Shown here: piece after piece, positions 43,640 through 52,569 of the stretch | How positions within the stretch are numbered: the first letter of the stretch is position 1 | Layout: each line of letters begins with the position of its first letter | Source: Paracoccaceae bacterium | GTDB lineage: Bacteria > Pseudomonadota > Alphaproteobacteria > Rhodobacterales > Rhodobacteraceae | Direction of reading: 5' to 3' | Assembly: GCA_030066905.1 (NCBI GenBank) | Contig: JASJAR010000006.1 | Location: 62,001 to 126,000, forward strand | DNA: 64,000 bases | Translations under genes and position numbers: made by a program | The notes under the pieces: model-generated | What the model was told of the DNA's origin: nothing | What the model saw: the letters and a program-made list of their open reading frames with translations, nothing else | Databases searched by the model: none

Positions 43640-44707
43640 ATGAGCGACGGCATGTCAGGAAACGTGCTCTCCCGCAAAGTCGGGAAGGGCCGGGGGGCCG
43701 GACGCGAGCGCTCGCCCTGGGCCGACGTTTGGGACGTCGTGGTGCCGCGGGCGGCCGATCAGGTGATCGGGGTCGAGGCCGGGTTGATCAAGGCCGGGCA
43801 CCGGCGCGCGGACCTTACGGGCCTTCTCGAGGACCTGCCCGACACCGGGCTTCTGATGCGCCTAAAGGGTCCCGGGGCCGGCACCGGCTTTGCTCATCTC
43901 GACATCGGGCTTCTCGGTGCCCTGCTCGAGGCGCAGACTATCGGTCGGGTGCTCCAGACCCCGGCCGCCGAGCGGGTCGGAAGCAGGACGGATGCGGCCA
44001 TCGTCGCGCCGGCGATCGACAGTTTGATGAGCGCGGCGGCGGTGGAAGCCAAGGACCGGGGGGCGCCGGAGCCGCCCTGGTCGGGGTTCGCGACCGCCGG
44101 GCGCTTCGCCGACCGCCGGAACATCGCGCTCCAGATCGACGACGGGGCGATGGAGGTGCAGCGGCTCGAAATCGGTTTCGATGGCGGGGCGAAGATCGGT
44201 GAGCTTCTCCTCGCGCTCCGGCCCGAAGACGCGCCGGAGGCGCGAGCGGCGTCGTCCTCGGACGAGACGGCGATCCGCGAGAACGTCCTCGAGGCCGGGT
44301 CGCGCCTCGCGGTGGTGCTCGACCGGCCCAAGGTGCCCATCGGCTGGGTCCGCAAGCTGGCCGTCGGCGATTGTCTGGAGATTTCACGCGCCAGGCTCTC
44401 CGAGGCGCGGGTCGAAACTCTGGAGGGGCGGTTGCTGGCGCGCGCGCGGCTCGGTCAGGCCGCCGGACAGCGGGCGGTTTGCCTCACGCTCGGGGCGGCG
44501 GCCCCGACGGCGGCCCTTCCGGTGTCGGAGCCGGCGCTGGCAGCCCCCGCTGCGGCGACCGGCGGCGATCTGCCCGACCTGCCGCCCTTGCCGGAGCCCG
44601 GTACGGGCTCGGCGTTCTCCGACCCGGGGGGCGGGGAGACGGAGCTTCCCGATCTGCCGGGGCTGCCGGACTTGCCCGACCTGCCCGATTTGCCGGACCT
44701 GCCGTGA
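43640..44707 (+). CDS. FliM/FliN-like C-ring protein with LPD-repeat tail
   Basis: 355 aa. Residues about 30-260 resemble the FliM middle domain, and about 270-310 the SpoA/FliN surface presentation fold (KVPIGWVRKLAVGDCLEI and the basic patch that follows). The final 35 residues are a low-complexity string of LPDLP repeats. No other flagellar gene is adjacent. It may be a peripheral or alternative motor switch part. CtrA-like site upstream. The start could also be ATG 43652. Confidence 0.75.
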   Translation: MSDGMSGNVLSRKVGKGRGAGRERSPWADVWDVVVPRAADQVIGVEAGLIKAGHRRADLTGLLEDLPDTGLLMRLKGPGAGTGFAHLDIGLLGALLEAQTIGRVLQTPAAERVGSRTDAAIVAPAIDSLMSAAAVEAKDRGAPEPPWSGFATAGRFADRRNIALQIDDGAMEVQRLEIGFDGGAKIGELLLALRPEDAPEARAASSSDETAIRENVLEAGSRLAVVLDRPKVPIGWVRKLAVGDCLEISRARLSEARVETLEGRLLARARLGQAAGQRAVCLTLGAAAPTAALPVSEPALAAPAAATGGDLPDLPPLPEPGTGSAFSDPGGGETELPDLPGLPDLPDLPDLPDLP

Positions 44708-44958
44708 GGTGGGCGGGAGCGGCGGACCGACCGCCGCGTCGGATCACGATGCCCTCAACGTTGACCGCCCAACCACCGGGCGCGAAGCCGGGGGCAATGG
44801 CGCGGGCGGAGCCATGCTGGCGGTCGGGGTTCAGGATCAGGTTCGCGAGGGGGTTGCCGCCGCAAAGCGGGTCACTTCGGCAGGCGACGGGCCACTCGGT
44901 GCCGCTGGCATCACCCGGCTATAGTGGGACCGGCGCGAATGCCCGTCGCTTCCCGGGC

Positions 44959-45393
44959 TCAGCCGGCGCGCTGGCGGGCGAGGGCGTCGAGCTGTGGCCG
45001 CAGACCTTCAAGGGTGTAACCTGCGGCCGCGGCCCGGGCGATGATCGCGTCGGTGTCGATCTCGCCCGCAACGCCGAGGCCCCAGACGATGGTCGAACGG
45101 TTGCCGGAGGCGCAATAGGCGTGAACCGGGCCGCCGGCGCCGTCGAGGGCCGTTTTCTGGCGTTCGACGATTTCGAGGGTGAGCGCGCCGTGGACCACCG
45201 GGTTGTCGAGGAACGCGAGCCCCGCGGCCTCGGCCGCCTGGCGGATCGCGTCCGATTGCAGTTCCGGCGGCACCTCGGCGTCGGGCCGGTTGTTGATGAG
45301 AACGCGCACGCCGTCGGCGGCGAGGGCCGCGACGTCGCCCGGCTCGATCTGCGGCGAGACGCTGTAGGCGTCGGTGATCTGTCTGCGGTCCAT
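44959..45393 (-). CDS. TIGR01244/beta-lactamase-hydrolase-like phosphatase
   Basis: 144 aa from ATG 45393. Dual-specificity phosphatase-like fold with the P-loop YCASGNRS (Cys94, Arg99, C-x4-R). In many bacteria this domain is fused to or encoded with the MBL-fold persulfide dioxygenase and YeeE/YedE genes, as here. Its chemistry in sulfur handling is unproven; rhodanese-like sulfur transfer is as possible as phosphatase activity. The 251-bp gap before the FliM-like gene holds nothing I recognise. Confidence 0.85.
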   Translation of the reverse strand: MDRRQITDAYSVSPQIEPGDVAALAADGVRVLINNRPDAEVPPELQSDAIRQAAEAAGLAFLDNPVVHGALTLEIVERQKTALDGAGGPVHAYCASGNRSTIVWGLGVAGEIDTDAIIARAAAAGYTLEGLRPQLDALARQRAG

Positions 45394-45404
45394 GGAGCCT
45401 CCGG

Positions 45405-45836
45405 TTACGCGGGTTGTTCCACCTCTGCAAGGCGTGCGCGCAGGGGCGGGGCGCCCCACATTCCGCCGGCCATGGCCAGGAGGAACACCGCGCCGCCGAC
45501 GCCGCCCCAGGTCGCCGAGGCGATGGCGGGGCCGGGGCAGAGCCCCGCGAGCCCCCAGCCCGCCCCAAAGAGCACCGAGCCGATGACGAGGTTGCGCCCC
45601 AGGCGCGGCTCGGGCGCGGGCGGGAAGGCGCCGCCGAGGGCCGGGCGGCGGCCGCGGGCGAAGGCCCAGGCTGCCGCCATGGGCACGATCGCGCCGCCCA
45701 TCACGAAGGCCAGCGTCGGGTCCCAGTTTCCGAAGACGTCGAGCCAGCCCTGGACCTTGGTCGTGTCTGTCATGCCCGAAATCAGAAGGCCGACGCCGAA
45801 GAGCCCGCCGGCGAGGAAGGCGAAAAGATCGCGCAT
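45405..45836 (-). CDS. YeeE/YedE-family (DUF6691) transporter subunit
   Basis: 143 aa, about four TM helices. Conserved GLCPGPAIAS near 105 and FGVGLLISGMTD near 15. This half-size member works as a pair with the gene just upstream, with which it overlaps (TGATG). The family imports thiosulfate or other reduced sulfur through cysteine-linked transfer (TsuA-like). Confidence 0.9.
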   Translation of the reverse strand: MRDLFAFLAGGLFGVGLLISGMTDTTKVQGWLDVFGNWDPTLAFVMGGAIVPMAAAWAFARGRRPALGGAFPPAPEPRLGRNLVIGSVLFGAGWGLAGLCPGPAIASATWGGVGGAVFLLAMAGGMWGAPPLRARLAEVEQPA

Positions 45837-46261
45837 CAGATCACTCCGAGAAGGTGGCGGAAAAAGACGACTGTTAGGCCGCCGGCGAGGATGTAGAACA
45901 CCGTCGCCACGATCCCCCTGAGCGACAGCCGGGAGATGCCGCAGACGCCGTGGCCCGAGGTGCAGCCATTGGCGAGCCGGGTGCCGAGCCCGACGAGCAG
46001 GCCCGCCGCCGCGACTACGGCGAGATTGCCGGTCAGATGGGTGTCGGCGCCGCCCGTGAGAAGCACCGCAAGGCCGGGTACGAGAACGAGACCGGCCAGA
46101 AACGCCGCCCGTTCGCGCCCGGTTTCGCGCGCCGAGCCATCGACGAGGCCGCCGATGATGCCCGAGGCCCCCATGATCCGGCCATTGACGAGCAGATAGA
46201 CGGACCCGGCGAGGCCGATGATGCCTCCGCCGACGAGGCCGAAGAGCCAGTCCTGTGGCAT
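45836..46261 (-). CDS. YeeE/YedE-family sulfur transporter
   Basis: 141 aa from ATG 46261. Hydrophobic. The signature NGCTSGHGVCGI near residue 100 has the two cysteines used for sulfur relay. Pairs with the DUF6691 protein. Eleven bp after the persulfide dioxygenase gene. Confidence 0.9.
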   Translation of the reverse strand: MPQDWLFGLVGGGIIGLAGSVYLLVNGRIMGASGIIGGLVDGSARETGRERAAFLAGLVLVPGLAVLLTGGADTHLTGNLAVVAAAGLLVGLGTRLANGCTSGHGVCGISRLSLRGIVATVFYILAGGLTVVFFRHLLGVI

Positions 46262-46271
46262 GCGCGGTCTC

Positions 46272-47135
46272 CTAGAGCTTGTTGACGGGCACCTTGAGAA
46301 AGACATCGCCCTCCGCATCGGGGTCCGGCATGTTGCCGGCCCGCATGTTCACCTGGAGCGACGGGATGATGAGCTTCGGCATTCCGAGCGTCGCGTCCCG
46401 GGCCTGGCGCATCTCGACGAAGGCGGCCTCGGCGGTACCCGCGCCGACATGGACGTTCTTCGCCTTCTGTTCGCCCACGGTCGATTCCCAGGCATAATCG
46501 TCGCGGCCGGGTGCTTTGTAATCGTGGCCGACGAAGATCCGGGTCGCGTCGGGCAGGGCGAGGATTTTCTGGATCGAACGGTAAAGATCGTTCGCCGATC
46601 CGCCCGGGAAGTCACAACGGGCGGTGCCGAAATCGGGCATGAAGAGCGTGTCGCCCACGAAGGCGGCATCGCCGATCACGTAGGTCAGGCAGGCCGGTGT
46701 GTGCCCCGGCGTATGCAAGACGTCGCCGCGCAACTGGCCGATATGGAAACTGTCGCCCTCGTCGAAGAGCGCGTCGAATTGCGAGCCGTCGCGCTGAAAC
46801 TCAGTGCCTTCGTTGAAGACCTTGCCGAATGTGTTCTGCACGACGGTGATCCGGTCGCCGATGCCGATCTTCCCCCCGAGCCGTTCCTGGAGATAGGGCG
46901 CGGCGGAGAGATGGTCGGCATGAACATGGGTTTCGAGGATCCACCGAACGTCGAGATCCTCCGCCTCGACATGGGCGACGATGGCATCGGCGGAGGCGGT
47001 GTCGGTGTGGCCCGAGGCGTAGTCGAAGTCGAGGACGCTGTCGATGATGGCCGCCGCGCGCCCCTGGGGTTCGCGGACGACATAGGAGATGGTGTTGGTC
47101 GCTTCGTCGAAGAATGCGGTGACGTTGGGTTGCAT
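46272..47135 (-). CDS. MBL-fold persulfide dioxygenase (ETHE1/Blh type)
   Basis: 287 aa from ATG 47135. Oxidises glutathione persulfide to sulfite. Metal ligands are in HVHADH, followed by GHTPACLTYV and the late HDY. The N-terminus MQPNVTAFFDEATNTISYVV is typical. First gene of the leftward sulfur operon and divergent from the SqrR/BigR-like sensor, from which it is separated by a 16-bp palindrome. Confidence 0.92.
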   Translation of the reverse strand: MQPNVTAFFDEATNTISYVVREPQGRAAAIIDSVLDFDYASGHTDTASADAIVAHVEAEDLDVRWILETHVHADHLSAAPYLQERLGGKIGIGDRITVVQNTFGKVFNEGTEFQRDGSQFDALFDEGDSFHIGQLRGDVLHTPGHTPACLTYVIGDAAFVGDTLFMPDFGTARCDFPGGSANDLYRSIQKILALPDATRIFVGHDYKAPGRDDYAWESTVGEQKAKNVHVGAGTAEAAFVEMRQARDATLGMPKLIIPSLQVNMRAGNMPDPDAEGDVFLKVPVNKL

Positions 47136-47163
47136 GGGTCTTGCCTCCGGGCTCTCTCCACGT

Positions 47164-47179
47164 AATATATGCGTATATT
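47164..47179. promoter_or_regulatory. Palindromic operator for the SqrR/BigR-like repressor
   Basis: AATATA-TGCG-TATATT is a perfect dyad of 6-bp arms in the 77-bp gap between the divergent genes. AT-rich symmetric sites are typical for BigR/SqrR-family repressors. The site would cover both promoters. Confidence 0.6.
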
Positions 47180-47212
47180 GATATGTGTTCTTCGAACCGG
47201 GGACAAGAGGCG

Positions 47213-47539
47213 ATGAGAGACGCACCTGCGATTTCCATCGACGACATGACGGCGGCGGCCGAGGAGGCGTCGGCGATGCTGCGCCAGATGGCGAACCCGT
47301 CGCGGTTGTTGCTTCTGTGCCATCTGGTGGATGGCGACTGCACGGTCGGCGGGCTGATGGCGCGCACCGGTCTCGGACAGGCCTATGTCAGCCAGCAACT
47401 TGCGCGGCTGCGGGCCGACGGTCTCGTCGTCGGAGAACGGTCGGGCCGCGAAGTTCGTTACCGTCTGGCCGACGGCCGGGTGGCGCCGGTGCTCGACGCG
47501 CTCTACCGCGCGTTCTGCGGCGGTCCCGGGACGGCCTGA
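47213..47539 (+). CDS. ArsR-family persulfide sensor, SqrR/BigR type
   Basis: 108 aa from ATG 47213. Winged helix with a recognition helix in GLGQAYVSQQLARLRADGLV. Cys36 (LLLLCHL) and Cys102 (YRAFCGG) are 66 residues apart, the same spacing as Cys41 and Cys107 of SqrR. Those form a tetrasulfide link when persulfide is present and release DNA. A third Cys43 is extra. Controls the sulfur operon by position. Confidence 0.9.
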   Translation: MRDAPAISIDDMTAAAEEASAMLRQMANPSRLLLLCHLVDGDCTVGGLMARTGLGQAYVSQQLARLRADGLVVGERSGREVRYRLADGRVAPVLDALYRAFCGGPGTA

Positions 47540-47623
47540 TCGTTTCGCAGGGTCCGGGCGTTCTGCCCAATTATCCGGCAAAGACCCGCCAAAGGCCCCA
47601 TGGGCGCCCCTGAAATACGCAGA

Positions 47624-47638
47624 TTGACCTTAGGTCAA
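47624..47638. promoter_or_regulatory. 15-bp palindrome of unknown regulator
   Basis: TTGACC-TTA-GGTCAA is a perfect dyad with 6-bp arms, 62 bp before the 71-aa gene. It does not match FNR (TTGAT-N4-ATCAA) because of the spacing. No regulator can be named. Confidence 0.4.
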
Positions 47639-47699
47639 GGGAAGCGACGTGGTAAGGTTTCGATGCGTGCGGGGATTATAACAACATGCACGGGGAGGC

Positions 47700-47915
47700 A
47701 TGACCTTGAAAGATATAGTGGAACCGGAAGCGACCCGTGACGACATCGACCGAATCGTCGATGCGCTGCTCGAAAACCCAACCCGTGCAGGCGATATTAA
47801 GACCCTGCTGCGCCAGAAGATGACCGCGCCGGAGGTTGTCCGCGTGGCGCGTGCCGTTGCCGCCGAACGCCCGAACGACGATGTTGAGGACTTTTGGGAC
47901 AACGTCCCTGTCTGA
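47700..47915 (+). CDS. Small conserved-looking soluble protein
   Basis: 71 aa from ATG 47700, with GGGGAGGC just ahead. Mainly helical and acidic, starting TLKDIVEPEATRDDID and ending FWDNVPV. No motif recognised. Lies between the sensor gene and the FadJ-like gene, with a GC-rich hairpin (CCAGCCG/CGGCTGG, 47942-47958) after it that lacks a U-run. Confidence 0.6.
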   Translation: MTLKDIVEPEATRDDIDRIVDALLENPTRAGDIKTLLRQKMTAPEVVRVARAVAAERPNDDVEDFWDNVPV

Positions 47916-48017
47916 GCCGTTGAACCGAGACCGTGCCGGCCCCAGCCGGTGCGGCTGGCCATATATGAGATGTGCAACCCTCAGCCGCCATTGAGTTCAT
48001 GACCCCATCGGGTAGTA

Positions 48018-50060
48018 ATGAACCAGAGCGTGCCAGGGGCGGTCATGGAAGACGGCAGCAGTGGATCGATTGACGGTCGCATAGCCGAGGTCCGGCTGAA
48101 GACCGAAATGCCGAACCGCCTCGACGCGGCGGCGCGCGGCAAGATTGCGGCGGCACTGGCGAAGGTGCTCGACGACGCCAGCGTCGCGGGGGTCGTGCTG
48201 TCCGCGCCGGACGGGCGTTTCCCGCCAGCGAACGACCCCGGCGGCGAAGGACCGTCCCTCAGCGATCTCTGCCGGTTCATCGAAGACGCCAAAAAGCCCG
48301 TGGCCGCGGCCATCGGCCAGGCCGCGCTTGGGCCGGGATGCGACATCGCCCTGGCCGCCCATTACCGGTTTGCCGCCAACGAAGCCGTCGTCGGCTACCC
48401 CGAAGTGCGGCTCGGCCTCGTGCCCGAAGCCGGCGGGACCCAGCGGCTGCCGCGTCTCGTCGGGGCCGGGCCGGCGCTCGATATTCTGCTGTCGGGCCGT
48501 GCGGTGCCTGCGGCGCGGGCCGTCAAGACCGGTGCGATCGACGGCGCGGTCGATGGCGACCCTGTCGCCCATGCGGTCCGCTACGTGCAGGGTCTGGCAG
48601 AAACCGGTGCGGCACCCGAGCCGACCCGCGCCAGGACACGGCGGCTGCGGGACGCGGCGGGGTATCTCGCCGCCTGTCGGGACCGCCGCGAGGAGGTCGA
48701 CGATGGGCGCCTCGAGGCCCCGCGGCGGATGATCGACTGCGTCGAGGCCGCCCTTCTGCTGCCCTTCGACGAGGGCCTCGCGCTCGAGGCCGCCACGCGG
48801 GCCGACCTGATGACCGGGCCCGAGGCCCGGGCGCTTGCGCATATGTCGCGCGCCGAGGCGATGCGGATCGTGCCGAAGGCGCTGCGGGAGACGACCCCCC
48901 GCGAGGTCAAGGTCCTCGGCGTTGTCGGCGCGGGCCGGATCGGGACCGAGTTGTCGCTCACGGCGCTGGCGTCGGGTTACGACGTCGTGTTGTCCGAGCG
49001 CGACGAGGCGCGGCTCGAGGAAGCGGTGCTGACGATCATCGAGGCGACCGATGCCGAGGTCGATGCCGGCCGGCTGACCGCGGCCGAGGGCAAGACGCGG
49101 ATCGCCCGGCTGGCCGGCGATTTCGGCACCGAGGCTCTCTCCAAGGCCGATTTCGTCATCGAGGCGATGGCCGATACCGGCGGTGCGCCCGAGGAGGTCG
49201 TTCCCGCTCTCGACGGGGCGATGAAGGCCGGGGCGGTTCTGGCGATCACCAGCATTGAGGGTAACCTCACAGACCTTGCGGGGGCCACATCGCGGGCCGC
49301 CGACGTTCTCGGTCTGAGGGTCTTCCCGCCGCTGCGGCGGTTCCGCGCGGCGGAGCTCCGGCAGGGCAAGGCCACCGCGCCGGTGGCAGGGACGACGGCC
49401 TGGAATGTGTTGCGGCGGCTGTCGCGGATCCCGGTGATCTCGGCGGGACCGTCGGTTTCGGACGCGATTGCCGCGGCCTATTTCGGAGCCGCCGACTGGT
49501 GCCTGATGGTTGGGGCGAGCGTGGAAGAGATCGACCGGGCGATGCGCGGCTGGGGCGCGCGCGTCGGGCCCTACGAGGCGCGCGATCTGGCCGGCGGGGG
49601 CCGGGTGCCCTCGGCGCTGCCTGGCGGGCTCGACGCCGCGCTCTGGCATGCCGGCAAGCGCTATTACAGCTACCGTCCGAACGGCACCCGGGCCGGGCCG
49701 GACCCGGGCATCGGGGCGATCCTCGAAGCCGCGCGCAAACGCGGCGGGTTCGAGCGGCGGCCCGTGGCGGCCGGGGAGATCGTCGAGCGCTGCCTGGCGG
49801 CCATGGCCAATGCCGGGGCCCGCGCCGTCCGCGAGCGCCGCGTGGGGCGCGCGATGGAAATCGACGTGTTCGCCGTCCACGGCCTCGGCCTGCCGCGCTG
49901 GCGCGGCGGCCCGCTGATGTCGGCCGATCTCGAGGGGCTCCTGAAGCTCCAAAAGCGCCTCAGACGCTTTGCCGGCGACGTGCCCGGCCTCTGGACGCCC
50001 GATCCGCTGCTCGGCACGCTGATCAAGAACGGCAAGCGGTTCGGCTCGCTCAACGGCTGA
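48018..50060 (+). CDS. FadJ/FadB-like enoyl-CoA hydratase/3-hydroxyacyl-CoA dehydrogenase with altered HAD site
   Basis: 680 aa. Residues 1-230 form a crotonase domain: [18 protein letters not shown], then [21 protein letters not shown], so Glu of the PEV pair is kept. Residues about 290-560 are the NAD-dependent dehydrogenase, with [16 protein letters not shown] for the nucleotide. The usual HFFNP catalytic His motif reads [11 protein letters not shown] near 430, so the His is Arg, while the Glu of AAEL is present. The C-terminal domain follows. It may have lost dehydrogenase activity. Confidence 0.85.
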   Translation: MNQSVPGAVMEDGSSGSIDGRIAEVRLKTEMPNRLDAAARGKIAAALAKVLDDASVAGVVLSAPDGRFPPANDPGGEGPSLSDLCRFIEDAKKPVAAAIGQAALGPGCDIALAAHYRFAANEAVVGYPEVRLGLVPEAGGTQRLPRLVGAGPALDILLSGRAVPAARAVKTGAIDGAVDGDPVAHAVRYVQGLAETGAAPEPTRARTRRLRDAAGYLAACRDRREEVDDGRLEAPRRMIDCVEAALLLPFDEGLALEAATRADLMTGPEARALAHMSRAEAMRIVPKALRETTPREVKVLGVVGAGRIGTELSLTALASGYDVVLSERDEARLEEAVLTIIEATDAEVDAGRLTAAEGKTRIARLAGDFGTEALSKADFVIEAMADTGGAPEEVVPALDGAMKAGAVLAITSIEGNLTDLAGATSRAADVLGLRVFPPLRRFRAAELRQGKATAPVAGTTAWNVLRRLSRIPVISAGPSVSDAIAAAYFGAADWCLMVGASVEEIDRAMRGWGARVGPYEARDLAGGGRVPSALPGGLDAALWHAGKRYYSYRPNGTRAGPDPGIGAILEAARKRGGFERRPVAAGEIVERCLAAMANAGARAVRERRVGRAMEIDVFAVHGLGLPRWRGGPLMSADLEGLLKLQKRLRRFAGDVPGLWTPDPLLGTLIKNGKRFGSLNG

Positions 50061-50107
50061 GCGGCCCCGGCAACGCAACGCCGAACGCCGGGAGCCAAGC
50101 CGCGCGC

Positions 50108-51103
50108 TCAAAGCGCCCGGTCGGGAGCCCCGGCATAGTGGCGCGCGCGGGCCAGGAGGTCGTTGCCGAGCCCCGCCGCACAGCCCGCGACATCCGCCGG
50201 CAGCCAGTTTTCGGCGATGCGGTCGCCCTCGAGGCGGTAGAAGTCGAAGACCGGCAGACGCGCGGTGCGGCCCGTGGCCGTCATGCCGAGCCAAGGCCCC
50301 GAATGGGTCCCCGTGACGACCCCGCCGGTCACCGCATAGGGCCCGTCGGCGAGGCGGATGAAATGGCCCTCCGACCGCCGGTCGGGAAAGGCGCGCAGGA
50401 ACGGGATCTGGTGATGGGCGCGAAAGCCCTCAAGGCCGCGGGCCATGCCGATGCCGCCGGCGGCGTAATACATGAAGTCCTCGGTCCAGTGGTCCGCGTG
50501 GGGCATGCTGTCGAGGTTCCTGCCGTCGAACGACTGGAGCGCTCCATGCATCGCAAGAACCGTGTCGAGCGCATCGGCCCCTGCCGGGGCCGCCCCGTCT
50601 GGCCTGAGCCCGTCGCCGGTCGCCGGTCCGGGCCAGAGACCGGGGGCTCCGAAGCTTCGGGGCAGGGGCGAAAGCCCGATCTGGTCGAGGAAGTCCACGA
50701 GATCGAGGATGAGATGGCTTTCGCGGATCCGGTCGCCGTCGAGCCAATGGGCCTCCGCCAGACGCAGATGCACCACCCCACCTGTCGGCGGCAGGCCGAG
50801 GAGGGGTGCACGGAATGTCCCCTGCACGATGCCGAGGCAGGCGACGAGATGGGGCGCACGGGGGCCCGCGAACCGGGGATCGTCCCGGTTCGTGCCGGCG
50901 ATGCGGATCAGGTCGCGGCGCTCGGCATCGGGGAAGGCGGCGGTGAGCCCGGCCCAGAAATCGGCAAGGCCCGCGCCCGAAAGCGCCCCCCAGGGCCAGG
51001 AGGCGTGGAGCACCGCATCGGCGTGATAGGCGGCCTCCAGAGGACCGCCCCGGGTCAGCGCGGCGAGGGCTTCGGCCACGCGGGCCTTCGGGCGGTCGGT
51101 CAT
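50108..51103 (-). CDS. Tandem SnoaL-fold protein
   Basis: 331 aa from ATG 51103. Two SnoaL/NTF2-like alpha+beta domains in one chain: residues about 1-160 (SWPWGALSGAGLADFW) and about 180-331 (NLDSMPHADHWTEDFMYYAAGGIG). The C-terminal ENWLPADV matches the polyketide cyclase signature. Such folds catalyse small-molecule cyclisation or hydrolysis. Divergent from another SnoaL-type gene. Confidence 0.8.
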   Translation of the reverse strand: MTDRPKARVAEALAALTRGGPLEAAYHADAVLHASWPWGALSGAGLADFWAGLTAAFPDAERRDLIRIAGTNRDDPRFAGPRAPHLVACLGIVQGTFRAPLLGLPPTGGVVHLRLAEAHWLDGDRIRESHLILDLVDFLDQIGLSPLPRSFGAPGLWPGPATGDGLRPDGAAPAGADALDTVLAMHGALQSFDGRNLDSMPHADHWTEDFMYYAAGGIGMARGLEGFRAHHQIPFLRAFPDRRSEGHFIRLADGPYAVTGGVVTGTHSGPWLGMTATGRTARLPVFDFYRLEGDRIAENWLPADVAGCAAGLGNDLLARARHYAGAPDRAL

Positions 51104-51192
51104 GGGGACACCTTGCACTCTGTGTCGGGGCATCTTGCCGGGGCTCCCGGGCCGCGTCTAGGCTCGGCCGCGACGGTGATCGGGGGGACGAC

Positions 51193-51717
51193 ATGAAGGG
51201 TGCACGACCGGAACAGGCCGCGTTGAGCCGCGAGACCGACCTCACGAAGACGGACGCCACCCGTGCGGTGATCGAGGCGATGGTCGACGGGCTCAACGAC
51301 CACCGGATCGACGATATCGGCGCCTTCTTCGCGGCGGATTTCCGCTGGATGGGCAATGTCGGATGCGGCACGAAACGGGGTCTGAGGGAGTTTCAGGACA
51401 ATTGGCAGCGCCCGTTTCAGGCGGCGTTTTCCGACAAGGTCTGCATCGATGAGGCCCGGCTCTACATGGGCGAATGGGCGGCCGCCTTCGGGCGACAGGA
51501 GGCGACCCATTCCGGCGAGTTCATGGGGGTGGCGCCGACGGGCAAACGGGTGGAAATCCGTTACATGGACTTCTGGAAGGTCGAGGACGGCCGGATCGTC
51601 GACAATTGGGTGATGGTCGATTTCGCCGGGGTGCTGGCGCAACTCGGCAAGGATGTCTTTGCCGGCGAAGGCTGGGAGGCGTTCGACCGGGGCGAGCGGG
51701 CGCCGCCGCGGCCGTGA
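51193..51717 (+). CDS. SnoaL-like (ester cyclase) family protein
   Basis: 174 aa. Single SnoaL domain: residues about 20-150 with FFAADFRWMGNVG, DFWKVEDGRIVDNWVMVD and the ATHSGEFMGVAPTG loop. Divergent from the tandem-domain gene (90 bp between starts), so the two may share regulation. Substrate unknown. Confidence 0.82.
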   Translation: MKGARPEQAALSRETDLTKTDATRAVIEAMVDGLNDHRIDDIGAFFAADFRWMGNVGCGTKRGLREFQDNWQRPFQAAFSDKVCIDEARLYMGEWAAAFGRQEATHSGEFMGVAPTGKRVEIRYMDFWKVEDGRIVDNWVMVDFAGVLAQLGKDVFAGEGWEAFDRGERAPPRP

Positions 51718-51880
51718 TCGGGGGACCTGCGAACCTGTCTGCCCGGGGGCGCGACCCCGGGGGGGGCCGAAGCGGGTCGCGTCATGCCGTCAGCGGCTCT
51801 GAGGATTTGGTGCCGGCAAGCCGGAAGCGCAACACGGTCCGGACCCCTTCCGGGGCTTCGATCATTATCGGGCGCGCCGC

Positions 51881-51911
51881 CAATCGAGGTCCGGGGTCGG
51901 GCCCGGGGCAG
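51881..51911 (+). repeat. Fragment of the 171-bp inverted-repeat family
   Basis: AATCGAGGTCCGGGGTCGGGCCC matches only the right inner palindrome and its flank. The surrounding gap 51718-51996 otherwise shows no gene. Confidence 0.45.
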
Positions 51912-51996
51912 GTGCGTCTTCCGGTCCGGGCGGGGAAACGGCCGTCCGCCGGCGGCCCCGGGGCGACCGACGGTATCGACCGCGCCGCATCGGCTT

Positions 51997-52212
51997 TCAA
52001 TTCAGAAACAGCCCCAGAATCACACACATCAGCCCGATGGCCGAGATCGCCAGCGCGCCGAGGTTCAGTGCCACGACCGATTGCAGCCGGGTTTTCAGCG
52101 CCGCGTCGTCGAGCCCTGCACGGCGCGCGCGGATCACCCGCAGGATACAGTAGAAAAGCAGCCCCACGCCAAGAAGCGTGATCGCCGTACCGGTCCAGAC
52201 GAGCCATTCCAT
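51997..52212 (-). CDS. Small two-span membrane protein
   Basis: 71 aa from ATG 52212. Hydrophobic helices at about 5-25 (TAITLLGVGLLFYCILRVI) and 48-70 (LNLGALAISAIGLMCVILGLF), joined by a basic/polar stretch. Function unknown. Confidence 0.7.
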   Translation of the reverse strand: MEWLVWTGTAITLLGVGLLFYCILRVIRARRAGLDDAALKTRLQSVVALNLGALAISAIGLMCVILGLFLN

Positions 52213-52311
52213 GGGCCGACCGCCTAGCCCGGCGGCGGGGCGGCGTCCAGCCCTTGCGGGGGCAGGGGGGCGGCGCTAGCAAGGCGCGAAACCGAGCGAG
52301 GGAGAGGCGAG

Positions 52312-52566
52312 ATGCAGGACGAGACCCCCGAGACCTACCGGGTGACCGCCGATGAACTGCGGCAGTTCATCGAACGGTTCGAGCGGCTTGAGGCGGAGAA
52401 AAAAGACATCGCCGACCAGCAGAAGGAGGTGATGGCCGAGGCCAAGGGGCGCGGCTACGACACCAAGGTCATGCGCAAGGTGATCGCGCTGAGAAAGCGC
52501 GACAGCGCCGACATCGCCGAGGAAGAAGCCGTGCTCGACCTCTACAAACAGGCCCTCGGCATGTAA
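52312..52566 (+). CDS. gapR: DUF2312/GapR-type nucleoid-associated protein
   Basis: 84 aa. [23 protein letters not shown] and the later [17 protein letters not shown] match the GapR family of alphaproteobacteria. Caulobacter GapR binds overtwisted DNA ahead of the replication and transcription machinery. A strong purine SD (GGGAGAGGCGAG) precedes the ATG. Symbol given by family resemblance. Confidence 0.88.
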   Translation: MQDETPETYRVTADELRQFIERFERLEAEKKDIADQQKEVMAEAKGRGYDTKVMRKVIALRKRDSADIAEEEAVLDLYKQALGM

Positions 52567-52569
52567 CGC

